DNA of 64,000 nucleotides, taken from contig CAYMYX010000007.1 in NCBI GenBank assembly GCA_964394795.1, positions 1 through 64,000 on the forward strand, read 5' to 3'. Both the position numbers and the translations under genes were made by a program. Source of the stretch: CAYFUF01 sp964394795 (GTDB taxonomy: Bacteria; Bacillota; Clostridia; Tissierellales; Peptoniphilaceae). Of the stretch, positions 15,887 through 24,797 are shown one piece after another. Numbering within the stretch: position 1 is the first letter of the stretch; every line of letters begins with the position of its first letter. Below the pieces are notes generated by a model, which saw only the letters and a program-made list of their open reading frames with translations, was not told the origin of the DNA and did not search any database.

Positions 15887-17665
15887 ATGGAAACTTTACA
15901 AGGATTAAAAAGAAGTCATTATTGTGGCAACCTGCGAGAGAATAATATTGGAGAAACAGTAACTCTGATGGGTTGGGCACAAAAGACAAGAGACTTAGGT
16001 TCCCTTGAGTTTATCGACCTTCGGGATAGGACAGGCATTGCTCAGTTGGTCTTCAACGAGGACACGAATAAAGATTTATATGACAAGTCAAAATCTGTCC
16101 GTCAGGAGTATGTAATAGCCGTGGTTGGTGAGGTTGTTGAGAGACAATCGAAGAATCCTGAGCTACCAACGGGCGCTATAGAAGTCATTTGTAGTGAGCT
16201 AAGAATACTCGATTCGGCAAAGACACCACCGATTTACATCAAGGATGATGATAACGTCAAGGAAGAGATGCGCCTAAAATACCGCTACCTTGATTTGAGA
16301 AAGCAGAGCATGCAAAACATGCTAAGAGACCGGGCGAAGATCACCAGCCTTTTCCGCCGCTTCTTAGAAGATAAAGGTTTTATTGAAGTAGAAACTCCTT
16401 TCTTAGGCAAGCCAACACCGGAAGGGGCCAGAGATTATCTGGTTCCATCCCGTGTCAATGAAGGTCAGTTTTACGCTTTGCCACAAAGCCCTCAACTGAT
16501 GAAACAGCTTCTGATGATTGGTGGAACGGACCGTTATTACCAAGTGGCACGGTGCTTCCGTGACGAAGACCTGCGCGCCAACCGCCAACCTGAGTTCACC
16601 CAGGTGGATATTGAAATGTCTTTCGTCAATTTAGAAGATGTCATCGAAATGAATGAAGAGCTGATTTCTTACATTTTTAAGGAGTTTAAGGGTATTGATT
16701 TACCAAGGCCTTTTGAGCGAATCAGCTATCATGAAGCCATGAGCAAGTACGGTTCAGATAAACCTGATCTACGCTACGGCTTTGAAATTCATGATGTTAC
16801 GGGTTTGGCTGATACGACTGATTTTGACCTCTTCACCAATGCTATAAAAGAAGGGCACCGGATTAAGGCAATTAACTTTAACAGCTTAGCTCCTGCCTAC
16901 TCCCGAAAGAAGTTGGATAAACTGATTACCACAGCCAAGGGAATAGGGGCGAGTGGTTTGTTATGGGCGAAAGTTGAACATGGAGAGCTAAACACCAGTT
17001 TCAATAAATTCGTGACAGACGATTTAAGAGCATACTTGGAAGAAGAGGTAGACATGGGAGACAATGACCTTGTACTATTCATTCTGGGTGAAGAAAACGC
17101 CACCTTGGAACAAATGGGTATGCTTCGGATCGAGGTTGCTAATGACCAGGTTGTCTTCAAAGATGATGATTACGCGATCACTTGGGTTGTCGATTTCCCG
17201 ATGTTCGAGTACTCCGAAGAAGAAGACCGTTACGTGGCTAAGCACCATCCGTTTACTAAGCCTCTTCTCGAGGACATCGATAAACTAGAAACTGAACCAC
17301 AAAACGTACGTGCTCAAGCTTATGACATTGTCATTAACGGTAATGAAGCAGCTGGCGGTTCCATCCGTATTAACAACGAGGACTTGCAGAAGAGAGTCTT
17401 TAAACTCCTTCAGCTCAGTGATGAAGATATCAACAATCGTTTCGGTTTCTTCACTGAAGCTTTGCAATATGGAACACCACCTCATGGCGGAATTGCATAC
17501 GGTCTAGACCGTTTCGTCATGCAATTGCTCAACAAAGAAAATATTAAAGACATCATCGCGTTTCCGAAGACCCAGTCCGCAACTGACTTGTTGACGGAAG
17601 CACCTACAACGGTCACGGAAGAACAACTTGATGAACTACACATCTCTGTAAAGAGTCATGATTAA
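15887..17665 (+). CDS. aspS: Aspartate--tRNA ligase
   Basis: Class II synthetase. An N-terminal OB anticodon-binding domain (about 15-105) precedes the catalytic core with motif 2 FRDEDLRANRQPEFTQ, a bacterial GAD insertion (about 290-400), and motif 3 GLDRF near residue 540. ATG 15887 is chosen over a GTG three bases earlier because GGAG (15876-15879) then has a 7-bp spacer. Length 592 aa is typical. Whether it also charges tRNA-Asn cannot be read here. Confidence 0.96.
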   Translation: METLQGLKRSHYCGNLRENNIGETVTLMGWAQKTRDLGSLEFIDLRDRTGIAQLVFNEDTNKDLYDKSKSVRQEYVIAVVGEVVERQSKNPELPTGAIEVICSELRILDSAKTPPIYIKDDDNVKEEMRLKYRYLDLRKQSMQNMLRDRAKITSLFRRFLEDKGFIEVETPFLGKPTPEGARDYLVPSRVNEGQFYALPQSPQLMKQLLMIGGTDRYYQVARCFRDEDLRANRQPEFTQVDIEMSFVNLEDVIEMNEELISYIFKEFKGIDLPRPFERISYHEAMSKYGSDKPDLRYGFEIHDVTGLADTTDFDLFTNAIKEGHRIKAINFNSLAPAYSRKKLDKLITTAKGIGASGLLWAKVEHGELNTSFNKFVTDDLRAYLEEEVDMGDNDLVLFILGEENATLEQMGMLRIEVANDQVVFKDDDYAITWVVDFPMFEYSEEEDRYVAKHHPFTKPLLEDIDKLETEPQNVRAQAYDIVINGNEAAGGSIRINNEDLQKRVFKLLQLSDEDINNRFGFFTEALQYGTPPHGGIAYGLDRFVMQLLNKENIKDIIAFPKTQSATDLLTEAPTTVTEEQLDELHISVKSHD

Positions 17666-17685
17666 AACTTAGAATAGGAGGATCT

Positions 17686-18123
17686 ATGAGAACGAAAGGT
17701 TTAGTTATTAGCAACGCTGATAACCGTAGCGAAATCTTAGTCTATCGATCCGAAGCCTGTGGCAGCTGCTCCTCCTGTGGAGGGTGCGGAGATTCTACAC
17801 CATCAACTGTTTGGATTGAAAACAGTTTAAATGCTCAACCGGGACAGATGGTTACCGTTGAAATGGATAATGGTGCCTTTATTAAGAATACGATAAAGAT
17901 GTATTTTATCCCTATGTTGATGTTCGTTGTCGGCTTACTGGCCACTCACTTTATCCAGGAATCCATGGGGCAGGTGAACGAGGTTATCACCTTGTTTGGT
18001 GGCTTAATCGCTATGTCGATCTTCATTGTATTAGGTAAACTAATCGATAAGAAGGCTGAGGAAGAATTAGCACTGAAGATGATTCGAGTTCAAACCATCG
18101 AGGAATCAATTCAAGCACAGTAA
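17686..18123 (+). CDS. RseC/MucC-family membrane protein
   Basis: SoxR-reducing-system/RseC family. An N-terminal cysteine cluster CGSCSSCGGC (Cys25, 28, 31 and 34) could hold a metal or Fe-S centre on the cytoplasmic side. Two membrane helices follow (about 65-86 and 96-116), and the tail is charged. In other bacteria relatives sit near rnf genes or sigma-E regulators; here it lies between aspS and glyA. Length 145 aa fits. AGGAGG precedes the start. Its function in Firmicutes is not established. Confidence 0.85.
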   Translation: MRTKGLVISNADNRSEILVYRSEACGSCSSCGGCGDSTPSTVWIENSLNAQPGQMVTVEMDNGAFIKNTIKMYFIPMLMFVVGLLATHFIQESMGQVNEVITLFGGLIAMSIFIVLGKLIDKKAEEELALKMIRVQTIEESIQAQ

Positions 18124-18130
18124 TATGACT

Positions 18131-18140
18131 NNNNNNNNNN
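18131..18140. other. Assembly gap (10 N)
   Basis: Ten Ns between rseC and glyA. The run length is probably a placeholder, so the true gap size is unknown. It lies 7 bp after the rseC stop and next to an inverted repeat. Confidence 0.98.
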
Positions 18141-18157
18141 ATTTGCCCTTGGCAAAT
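18141..18157. repeat. Inverted repeat at the gap edge
   Basis: ATTTGCC, CTT, GGCAAAT, a perfect 7-bp stem with a 3-nt loop starting at the first base after the Ns. It may be the remaining part of a longer hairpin or terminator that broke the assembly. Confidence 0.6.
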
Positions 18158-18187
18158 GTTGTATTTCCACGTCTAGGAGGCGTAAAC

Positions 18188-19429
18188 ATGGAGCGTAATT
18201 GGCTGAAAAAAGAAGACCCTGCAATTTTTGACTTAATTGAAAGGGAAACGAAAAGACAAGAAGAGCATTTGGAACTCATTGCATCCGAGAACTTCGTCTC
18301 AAGGGCAGTCATGGAAGCGATGGGCACATCTTTAACCAATAAATATGCGGAAGGATATCCAGGAGCTCGGTATTACGGTGGATGCGAAGTTGTCGATGAG
18401 GTGGAGAAGATAGCAATCGACCGCTTAAAGAAAGTATTTAAGGCCGATCATGCCAATGTTCAACCTCACTCTGGCTCAAATGCCAACATGGCCGTATTTC
18501 TAGCTTGCCTTAAACCCGGTGATAAGATTTTGAGTATGGAATTGACTCAAGGGGGGCACTTAAGCCATGGCTCTAAAGCGAATATCTCCGGCAAATACTT
18601 TGACTTTTCCCATTACGGTCTGGATCCCGAGACGGAACAAATTGATTATGAAGAAGTAAGGCGCATAGCGAAAGAAGTCGAACCGAAGCTTATCATTGCC
18701 GGTGCCAGTGCTTATGCGAGGTCCATTGACTTCAGCAAATTTAGAGAAATCGCCGACGATGTTGGGGCGTTGTTGTTGGTGGATATGGCCCACATCGCCG
18801 GCCTGGTCGCGGCCGGTGTCCATCAAAGTCCGATACCCTATGCAGATTTCGTTACCTCTACGACTCATAAGACAATGAGAGGGCCCAGAGGAGCATTCAT
18901 TCTTTCTCCAGAGAAGTGGAAAAAGAAAATTGACAGTGCAGTTTTCCCCGGTCTCCAAGGAGGACCCTTGATGCACGTTATCGCAGCTAAAGCAGTTTCC
19001 TTTGGGGAAGCCCTTACGGATGAATTTAAGGAATATCAAAAGCAAGTTGTTGAAAATGCTAAAGCGATGAGCGAAGTATTCGAAGAAGAGAATATTCGCA
19101 TGATTTCAAAAGGCACTGATAATCACTTGATTCTATTAGATGTTTCTTCCGTTGGCATTAATGGCAAGGATGCTGAAGACGCCTTAGGGGCAGCCAATAT
19201 TACTTGCAATAAAAACTCGATTCCAAACGATCCTTTGGGCGTGCGAGTTACCTCCGGTATTCGTTTAGGCACGCCTGCAATCACGACCAGGGGAATGAAA
19301 GTAGACGAGGCACGCTTGGTCGCAAAACTAGTCAGTGATGTATTGAAGAAGAGAAGAAGTAGTGAAGAAGTAAGGGAAGACGTCCTCACATTATGTGAAA
19401 AGTTTCCTTTGTATAGAGACGCGCAGTAA
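18188..19429 (+). CDS. glyA: Serine hydroxymethyltransferase
   Basis: PLP enzyme that converts serine and THF to glycine and methylene-THF. It begins with the usual ELIASENF region (about 28-35) and carries the PLP lysine in TTHKTMRGPRG (Lys228). Length 413 aa is normal. ATG 18188 has AGGAGG at 18175-18180; the frame stays open upstream into the gap, but that extension has no SHMT similarity. Confidence 0.96.
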   Translation: MERNWLKKEDPAIFDLIERETKRQEEHLELIASENFVSRAVMEAMGTSLTNKYAEGYPGARYYGGCEVVDEVEKIAIDRLKKVFKADHANVQPHSGSNANMAVFLACLKPGDKILSMELTQGGHLSHGSKANISGKYFDFSHYGLDPETEQIDYEEVRRIAKEVEPKLIIAGASAYARSIDFSKFREIADDVGALLLVDMAHIAGLVAAGVHQSPIPYADFVTSTTHKTMRGPRGAFILSPEKWKKKIDSAVFPGLQGGPLMHVIAAKAVSFGEALTDEFKEYQKQVVENAKAMSEVFEEENIRMISKGTDNHLILLDVSSVGINGKDAEDALGAANITCNKNSIPNDPLGVRVTSGIRLGTPAITTRGMKVDEARLVAKLVSDVLKKRRSSEEVREDVLTLCEKFPLYRDAQ

Positions 19430-19442
19430 GAAAGAGGTCGCC

Positions 19443-20765
19443 ATGGCGAGACCAGTAGTTAGTATTATCGGAAAACCGAATGTTGGAAAGTCCACGTTAT
19501 TCAACAAACTTGTCGGTAAGAGAATTTCAATCACAGAGGACACCCCCGGCGTAACTAGGGACCGTCTCTATCAAGAGGTGGAGTGGCAAAACCAGTACTT
19601 CATGTTGATGGATACCGGAGGCCTTGAAGTGAACAGTGAAGACGTGTTTGCTTCCCAAATTGAAGTTCAGGTAGATATTGCCCTCGAGACAAGTGACTTG
19701 ATTTTATTTCTGGTGGATGGTAAAGAAGGGATGACCGCCCTGGATGAACAAGTGGCACAGAAAATCATGATTGCTAACAAACCTTGCATCGTCGTGGTCA
19801 ACAAAATAGACACCCACCAAACGCCAACGAGTGTTTACGAGTTTTACGAGCTTGGTTTCGAACATCTCACCGTGATTTCTGCAGAACAATCTTATGGTCT
19901 CGGAGACTTACTAGATATGATTTTTGACCTTTTGCCAGAAGATTCAGATACTGAGTGGGAAGAAGATTCTTTAAAAATTGCCTTAATTGGTAAGCCTAAT
20001 GTAGGTAAGTCATCGCTAGTAAATCGGATACTGAACGAAAGCAGAATGATTGTCACGGACATTCCAGGTACGACCAGAGATGCTATCGATTCTTTTTATG
20101 AGAAAGACGGGAAGAAGTACACCATTATCGATACGGCAGGATTGCGTCGTCAACGTTCGATAGACAGCAAGGTAGAAGCCTATTCCGCCATCAGAACTTA
20201 TAATGCCATTGACCGTTCGGAACTTTGCATCTTTCTTATCGATGCGGAGGAGGGTGTCACGGAGCAGGATACAAAGATAACCGGCTACGCTCACGACAAC
20301 AAGAAGGCAGCTGTGATTGCAGTAAACAAGTGGGACTTGGTGGAAAAGGAAACAAATACCCAAAGAGACTACGAGAAGGCAGTGCGGACTAAGCTTAGTT
20401 TTATGCCGTATGCTCCGGTCGTGTTCATATCAGTCAAGGATAACCTGAGAATCAACCAACTATTCCAAATGGTTGATTACGTGGATAACAACTATAGTTT
20501 CCGCGTCCAGACTGGTGTCTTGAACTCAATTATCCGCGATGCTATCGCTCTTAATCCACCACCAACGGATAAAGGAAAGCGCCTTAAGATCTTCTACGCT
20601 CTACAGGTAACAACAAGGCCACCAAAATTCATCTTCTATGTAAACGATGAAAAGCTCTTCCATTTCTCCTACTTGCGTTATTTGGAGAATCAGATTCGAG
20701 CAAACTTTGATTTTACCGGAGTGCCTATCGAATTTGAAATCAGACAGAGAGAGGAAAGACAATAA
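19443..20765 (+). CDS. der: Ribosome biogenesis GTPase Der (EngA)
   Basis: Double-GTPase needed for 50S subunit assembly. The G1 motifs GKPNVGKST (10-18) and GKPNVGKSS (183-191) mark the tandem domains, each with DTPG/DIPGTTRD and NKxD motifs. A C-terminal KH-like domain follows (about 355-440). ATG 19443 after AGAGG is used; an upstream in-frame ATG lies inside glyA. Length 440 aa is typical. It overlaps plsY by one base (TAATG). Confidence 0.97.
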   Translation: MARPVVSIIGKPNVGKSTLFNKLVGKRISITEDTPGVTRDRLYQEVEWQNQYFMLMDTGGLEVNSEDVFASQIEVQVDIALETSDLILFLVDGKEGMTALDEQVAQKIMIANKPCIVVVNKIDTHQTPTSVYEFYELGFEHLTVISAEQSYGLGDLLDMIFDLLPEDSDTEWEEDSLKIALIGKPNVGKSSLVNRILNESRMIVTDIPGTTRDAIDSFYEKDGKKYTIIDTAGLRRQRSIDSKVEAYSAIRTYNAIDRSELCIFLIDAEEGVTEQDTKITGYAHDNKKAAVIAVNKWDLVEKETNTQRDYEKAVRTKLSFMPYAPVVFISVKDNLRINQLFQMVDYVDNNYSFRVQTGVLNSIIRDAIALNPPPTDKGKRLKIFYALQVTTRPPKFIFYVNDEKLFHFSYLRYLENQIRANFDFTGVPIEFEIRQREERQ

Positions 20766-21367
20766 TGGAAAAGTACCTTTTCATTATTTTGCTTGCTTAT
20801 TTCCTAGGTAGTATTCCCTTCGGCTATATTTTAGGGCGCCTGGTGACTAAGCAAGACATTCGAACAAAGGGGAGCGGCAACATTGGGACCACCAATGCCT
20901 TTCGTACTTCGGGTCCTGCCGTCGGTTTGCTCACCTTGTTTTTCGATGCGTTGAAAGGTTTTCTTAGCTGTTATCTTGCTTTACGAATAATGCCGACAGA
21001 TGAAGCCGTAGCTTTAGCCGGATTCTTTGCCATGGTGGGCCACTGCTTCTCCGCCTTTCTTAAGTTTAAGGGCGGTAAAGGGATTGCCACCTCTGCAGGT
21101 GTTGTCCTCTATATCGACTATCGTCTCTTGCTCATCCTTCTGGCGGTATTCATCCTTATTCTCGTGGTGACTAAAATTGTCTCCTTATCAAGCATCATCG
21201 CTGCTTTGTCGGCACCTTTCATCACATTTTTGCTAGGCTTAGAGAAACCGTATATCATTATGGTTCTAGTCATCGTGGCTATTGTAATTTATCGGCACAT
21301 GGATAATATCAAGCGACTTCGAGCGGGCACTGAATCTAAAATAGGAAGAAAGAAAGTACAGGAATAA
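20765..21367 (+). CDS. plsY: Glycerol-3-phosphate acyltransferase PlsY
   Basis: Membrane enzyme that acylates glycerol-3-phosphate from acyl-phosphate, the first step of phospholipid synthesis. About five helices with the three conserved PlsY motifs: GSIPFGY, GSGNIGTTNAFR (about 37-48) and GHCFSAFLKFKGGKGIAT (about 92-109). Length 200 aa is normal. It pairs with gpsA just downstream, which makes its substrate. Confidence 0.96.
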   Translation: MEKYLFIILLAYFLGSIPFGYILGRLVTKQDIRTKGSGNIGTTNAFRTSGPAVGLLTLFFDALKGFLSCYLALRIMPTDEAVALAGFFAMVGHCFSAFLKFKGGKGIATSAGVVLYIDYRLLLILLAVFILILVVTKIVSLSSIIAALSAPFITFLLGLEKPYIIMVLVIVAIVIYRHMDNIKRLRAGTESKIGRKKVQE

Positions 21368-21397
21368 CCATCATTTCTTAATCTAGGGGAGGCTAAC

Positions 21398-22396
21398 ATG
21401 AAAAAGGTTACCGTATTAGGCGCAGGAAGTTGGGCGAGCGCAATTTCAAATATCATAGCGGATCGTTCTGAAGTTACAATGTACGCCAGACGTCAAGATC
21501 AGGCAGATGAAATTAATGAAAAACATACCAATTCCAGATATTTGGGCGATGCACCTTTACTGCCGTCAATCCGAGCTACCTCTTCATTGGAAGACGCCAT
21601 CCAAGGTGCAGACCTCATTATTACCGGCGTTCCTACCCAGCAAACGAGGAAGGTCTTAGAAGAAGCAAAATCCTATATCCCTAAAGATGTTCCCTTGATG
21701 AATATTTCCAAAGGAATCGAAAGGGGAAGCGGTAAGCGGATTTCTCAGATTGTTGAAGAGCTACTGCCTGGACAAGAATTTGCTGTCCTTTCCGGCCCTT
21801 CCCACGCCGAAGAAGTCATCATAGACCAACCAACAACGGTGGTCATTGCCTCTTCAAATACTGCTTTAGCTGAGGATTTACAGGACCTGTTTATGGATCC
21901 AACTTTCCGTGTCTATACTGGCACTGACGTAGTTGGTGTCGAATTGGGCGCTGCAGTTAAAAACATTTTGGCCATAGCAATTGGTATCGCAGATGGCAGG
22001 GGGCTGGGTGATAATCCAAAAGCTGCCCTCATTACTAGAGGAGTTCACGAGATGGTCCGCTTTGGTATCCACTTGGGTGGTGAGCGCCAAACACTTTACG
22101 GACTAGCAGGCTTAGGCGACCTTATCGTTACGGCAACCAGTCGCCACTCTAGAAATAGGATGGCAGGTGAGCTGCTGGGTAAAGGCTTCTCTCTAGAGGA
22201 AGTTCAAAGCAAGGTTGGACAGATTATCGAAGGCGTAACCACCTGCGATGCGGTCTATAAAATTGCAAAAGATAATGACATCAGCATGCCCATAACGGAA
22301 GCCTTATACGAGATACTGAATCAGAACAGACCTATTGAGGATGTCTTACAAGCTTTAATGCAAAGAGAGAGAAAACAAGAATTTAGCGACGACTAA
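21398..22396 (+). CDS. gpsA: Glycerol-3-phosphate dehydrogenase [NAD(P)+]
   Basis: Reduces DHAP to sn-glycerol-3-phosphate for lipid synthesis. N-terminal Rossmann motif GAGSWASA (8-15, a GxGxxx variant normal for GpsA), NISKGIE, SGPSHAEEV, the catalytic-lysine region GAAVKNILAIA, and GLAGLGDLIVTATS. AGGGGAGG lies before the start. Length 332 aa is typical. Adjacent to plsY. Confidence 0.96.
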   Translation: MKKVTVLGAGSWASAISNIIADRSEVTMYARRQDQADEINEKHTNSRYLGDAPLLPSIRATSSLEDAIQGADLIITGVPTQQTRKVLEEAKSYIPKDVPLMNISKGIERGSGKRISQIVEELLPGQEFAVLSGPSHAEEVIIDQPTTVVIASSNTALAEDLQDLFMDPTFRVYTGTDVVGVELGAAVKNILAIAIGIADGRGLGDNPKAALITRGVHEMVRFGIHLGGERQTLYGLAGLGDLIVTATSRHSRNRMAGELLGKGFSLEEVQSKVGQIIEGVTTCDAVYKIAKDNDISMPITEALYEILNQNRPIEDVLQALMQRERKQEFSDD

Positions 22397-22419
22397 TTAA
22401 ACGGTTAGCAGGGGACTTC

Positions 22420-23484
22420 ATGACATTGAATAGAGAAGAAAAGCATAATAAAGGAAATGGACGGAAGAAGCGGAAAACGGCCGTCTATATTCTGCTACCT
22501 TTTTTTGCCTTAGCAGCAGGCTTAATTCTCCTCTTTGTCCAAACGAGAAAACCCTCAACGATCGCTTTGATGGAGACCTACTCCTATATTCATCAGGAGA
22601 CGGGGGATGGCCTCCTCATATTCAATGAGTACGCACCGGATTTTTTGAAGAATAGCAACTTGGATCAAACCGGCCTGCAAGAAGGTCGAAGAATACGAGT
22701 AGATGATTATATCAGCTCTTTGGACGAGACAGCAGCTGACCGAGTGCGGGAAGAAATAAAAGTCCTTCAGAATAAGCTAACCAATCCTGAAAATGAGAAT
22801 ATAAGTAGAGAAGAAGTAAGCTTCAAAATTGATTACCTATTAAAAGTATTAGAACGAGGACAAGTCATTGCACCAAAGTCTTCAATGATAAAACTCAGTT
22901 TGGATGGCTATGAAGAATTGTATAGCCCGGCAACAATCACTGATTTACAGCCGGGGGATATCCAAGTAAATGAACAAAGGACGACGCTAACGACTGGTAT
23001 CAAATTCATTGATAATCGCATCTTCTATGTCGCAGTAGATATGACTCAAGGTATCGAACCTAGAGACTGGAGCATCGGAAGTGAATATGAGCTGATTTTC
23101 GATGGAGAAACAACCATTCAAGGGATTCTCGATCAGATTAAGACCGATGATTTGAACCGCCAGCTTCTCATCTTTTCAGCGCGTAATGATATATCTTCTG
23201 TACTGGATATGCGTTTTGATAAGGTGAGCGTTGCAAGCGACCCTCTTGTCAGCTACTTGCTTCCCACATCAGCTGTTTATGAGGAAGATGGAAAGTATTA
23301 TTGCCACCGCATCAATGAACAAAATATCATCGATAAGGTCGAACTTGTTCTGGTGGACAGCTTCATCGATAGTGAAGAGTTCGTCGTACAGCCTACTCTA
23401 AATGAATATGACCAAGAGAGTATAAAGCTTTACGATCGTATAATTCTTGATCCTTCCCCAAGTCAGATTGGAGAGATTTACTGA
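22420..23484 (+). CDS. Single-pass membrane protein, HlyD-like adaptor candidate, next to ylmE-sepF
   Basis: A basic cytoplasmic N-terminus, one membrane helix (about 22-41), then about 310 extracytoplasmic residues. The arrangement (early strand pair, a helical hairpin around residues 105-148 rich in E/K/L, then lipoyl- and barrel-like beta regions with APKSSMIKLSLDG near 153-165) resembles HlyD-type membrane-fusion proteins, but no motif is decisive. The stop overlaps the YggS-family start (TGATG). Placement directly before ylmE-sepF points to the division/cell-wall cluster. No ABC or RND partner is nearby. The family call is inference. Confidence 0.65.
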   Translation: MTLNREEKHNKGNGRKKRKTAVYILLPFFALAAGLILLFVQTRKPSTIALMETYSYIHQETGDGLLIFNEYAPDFLKNSNLDQTGLQEGRRIRVDDYISSLDETAADRVREEIKVLQNKLTNPENENISREEVSFKIDYLLKVLERGQVIAPKSSMIKLSLDGYEELYSPATITDLQPGDIQVNEQRTTLTTGIKFIDNRIFYVAVDMTQGIEPRDWSIGSEYELIFDGETTIQGILDQIKTDDLNRQLLIFSARNDISSVLDMRFDKVSVASDPLVSYLLPTSAVYEEDGKYYCHRINEQNIIDKVELVLVDSFIDSEEFVVQPTLNEYDQESIKLYDRIILDPSPSQIGEIY

Positions 23485-24170
23485 TGACCGTTAGAGAAAA
23501 CTTACTTGAAATCAAAGAAAATATAGAGGAGAGTGCTGCGGTTTTTGGGCATGGCCCGGAAGATATCAGTCTGGTTGCGGTCAGTAAAATGGTTGATGAT
23601 GACTTGGTTTTAGAGGCCATGAACGAAGGGATCCACATTTTCGGAGAAAATCAGGTTCAAGAGATAAAGAGAAAGAAAGCCTTGTTTCGAGGAAGTGACC
23701 TCCACATGATTGGGCGCTTACAATCTAACAAAGTCAAAGACTTATTGGATGTTGCCTTGATTCAATCCGTTGATCGGCTTAGCTTAATCAAGGAATTAGA
23801 ACGCATAGGCAAACGAGAAGACCACGTCTTCAAGGTTCTCATTCAAGTGAATGTGGTGGGGGAAGAGCAAAAGGGTGGCATTAATCCTACTAATCTTGAG
23901 GAAATACTCAAAACGATCGAAGATTGCCATTATATCCAGGTTGAAGGGCTGATGAATATCGGTCCGTTTACGGAAAACCAAGATGAATTACGATATAATT
24001 TTCGGGAAATGAGAAAATTGTTCAATACAACACAGAAAATCATGTATAATAACACTAAGATGAAGATACTATCGATGGGTATGTCCCACGATTATCAGAT
24101 AGCATTAGAAGAAGGTTCGACAATGATCAGAATCGGATCTGCAATTTTTGGGCAACGAAGTTATAAATAA
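23484..24170 (+). CDS. ylmE: YggS/PLPBP-family pyridoxal-phosphate homeostasis protein
   Basis: A PLP-binding single-domain barrel without known catalysis, involved in vitamin B6 and amino-acid homeostasis. VAVSKM holds the PLP lysine (Lys35). FGENQVQEIKRK, HMIGRLQSNK, VNVVGEEQKGG and the C-terminal LSMGMSHDYQIALEEGSTMIRIGSAIFG are family hallmarks. Length 228 aa is typical. Its place before sepF matches ylmE in Gram-positive division clusters. Confidence 0.93.
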   Translation: MTVRENLLEIKENIEESAAVFGHGPEDISLVAVSKMVDDDLVLEAMNEGIHIFGENQVQEIKRKKALFRGSDLHMIGRLQSNKVKDLLDVALIQSVDRLSLIKELERIGKREDHVFKVLIQVNVVGEEQKGGINPTNLEEILKTIEDCHYIQVEGLMNIGPFTENQDELRYNFREMRKLFNTTQKIMYNNTKMKILSMGMSHDYQIALEEGSTMIRIGSAIFGQRSYK

Positions 24171-24182
24171 TGGAGGCTTGAT

Positions 24183-24698
24183 ATGGGTTTCATGGATAAG
24201 ATTAAGAATATGATTGGTATTGAAGACGAATATTATGATGATGAGTACACTGATGAGTATTATGATCAGTATGAAGATTCCGTTCAAGATACGGACACTG
24301 TTCGTGAGTCTGAACCGGTAAGCACTTCTACGGAAGAAGCTCCATCAAGTTACAGAGAATCCAGTAGAAATACACGTTCATCTAACATAGTGAATGTATC
24401 CAACTCTTCCTCTTCCTCCAACAAGATGAAAATTTGCATACAAGAACCTTTGACTTATGATGATGGCCCTAGCGTAATAGATAACATCACAGCGAACCGC
24501 ACGGTAGTTTTAAACTTAGAGATGCTTGAAGTTGACAAGAAGCGCCAGATTTTTGATTTTGTCAGTGGCGGTGTATACGCACTGAACGGCAATATTCAAA
24601 AGGTCACTAAAGACATCTATGTTATCGTGCCAAAGGGCGTTGAAGTAGACGGATCAATTTCTGAAGCAGTCTCTCAACACAGCTTATACCAGCTATAA
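24183..24698 (+). CDS. sepF: Cell division protein SepF
   Basis: Membrane anchor and bundler of FtsZ. The N-terminal amphipathic MGFMDKIKNMIGIE (1-14) would bind the membrane. A long acidic Ser/Thr linker (15-82) leads to the conserved SepF domain (about 84-165), with RTVVLNLEMLEVDKKRQIFDF and FVSGGVYALNG. Length 171 aa. TGGAGG lies before the ATG. It closes the rel-to-sepF run, and a strong terminator follows. Confidence 0.94.
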   Translation: MGFMDKIKNMIGIEDEYYDDEYTDEYYDQYEDSVQDTDTVRESEPVSTSTEEAPSSYRESSRNTRSSNIVNVSNSSSSSNKMKICIQEPLTYDDGPSVIDNITANRTVVLNLEMLEVDKKRQIFDFVSGGVYALNGNIQKVTKDIYVIVPKGVEVDGSISEAVSQHSLYQL

Positions 24699-24723
24699 TC
24701 AGAATTACAAAAGTAACGAAGAT

Positions 24724-24747
24724 AAGGGATGTCATCATCCCTTTTTT
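24724..24747 (+). terminator. Terminator after sepF
   Basis: AAGGGATG, loop TCAT, CATCCCTT, then a T run, 26 bp after the sepF stop. Confidence 0.9.
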
Positions 24748-24749
24748 AC

Positions 24750-24778
24750 TTGAAACAATCTGGGAATCTTCCTGTGAT
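24750..24778 (+). promoter_or_regulatory. Promoter candidate for lspA
   Basis: TTGAAA (24750-24755), 17 bp, TGTGAT (24773-24778), between the sepF terminator and lspA. The -35 is good and the -10 weak. Confidence 0.4.
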
Positions 24779-24797
24779 AGTTTAGAAAAGGAAAGTT

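Noticed and set aside
18125..18187. Upstream extension of glyA through the Ns
   Set aside because: Contains unknown bases and no SHMT similarity; ATG 18188 has a perfect AGGAGG.
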